The notes beneath the pieces are model-generated. The model was not told the DNA's origin. It did not search any database and saw only the letters and a program-made list of their open reading frames with translations. Shown piece by piece: positions 63,972-64,000 of a DNA stretch of 64,000 nt. Source of the DNA: Lineus longissimus (Eukaryota > Nemertea > Pilidiophora > Heteronemertea > Lineidae); NCBI RefSeq assembly GCF_910592395.1, contig NC_088321.1:15438001-15502000 (forward strand), read 5' to 3'. Both the position numbers and the translations under genes were made by a program. Positions within the stretch are counted from its first letter, which is position 1; the number at the start of each line of letters is the position of its first letter.

Positions 63972-64000
63972 GTAAGTCAAAACGATTCCAAACGATTTTT

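Overview
The window is nuclear DNA of an animal, most likely a marine invertebrate. Coding regions are broken into short exons with GT/AG introns. The recognisable families are metazoan: coronin, calpain, a class A GPCR, TNFR-like and Ly6-like cysteine-rich proteins, and a CR1/L2-type LINE. Non-coding DNA makes up most of the sequence and is full of short MITEs and tandem repeats. I cannot name the species. The repeat style and an excess of the palindrome TAGGCCTA recall non-vertebrate deuterostomes, but that is only an impression.

Layout. At 174-3096 (-) lie seven phase-compatible exons of a type-2-like coronin, an actin-binding WD40 protein whose C-terminal part runs off the left edge. 3.1-14.2 kb has no gene I can support; it holds a 3 x 126 bp tandem repeat and a 22 bp minisatellite. 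At 17.7-21.2 kb (-) one giant exon encodes about 1146 residues of a disordered Ser/Pro/Arg-rich protein with tandem SP-K repeats. A further acidic exon at 14.2-14.5 kb (-) fits its phase. 21.2-44.3 kb is gene-poor, with several TIR elements (27.0, 36.9, 37.1, 42.5 and 44.0 kb), inverted repeats and minisatellites, and only weak coding hints.

At 44.8-53.3 kb (-) lies a complete calpain catalytic core with the C2-like domain. All three catalytic residues are present and no penta-EF-hand exons are visible. Its largest intron carries almost six copies of a 708 bp satellite. Divergent to it, 1 kb away, a three-exon class A GPCR (54.3-58.2 kb, +) has a 5'-truncated LINE with an intact 654-codon reverse transcriptase frame in intron 1. 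At 59.9-62.0 kb (-) seven exons that join in phase give a 338-residue TNFR-like cysteine-rich surface protein with a duplicated domain and a tail that looks like a GPI signal. Head to head with it, at 63.4 kb (+), begins a secreted or GPI-type Ly6/uPAR-like gene that leaves the right edge.

Coronin and calpain both belong to cytoskeleton remodelling and adhesion turnover. The right-hand 10 kb holds three cell-surface genes. Nothing shows that these genes form one functional unit; animal genes are normally transcribed singly. All exon joins were made by eye from splice sites, phase and family similarity. No search or alignment program was run.
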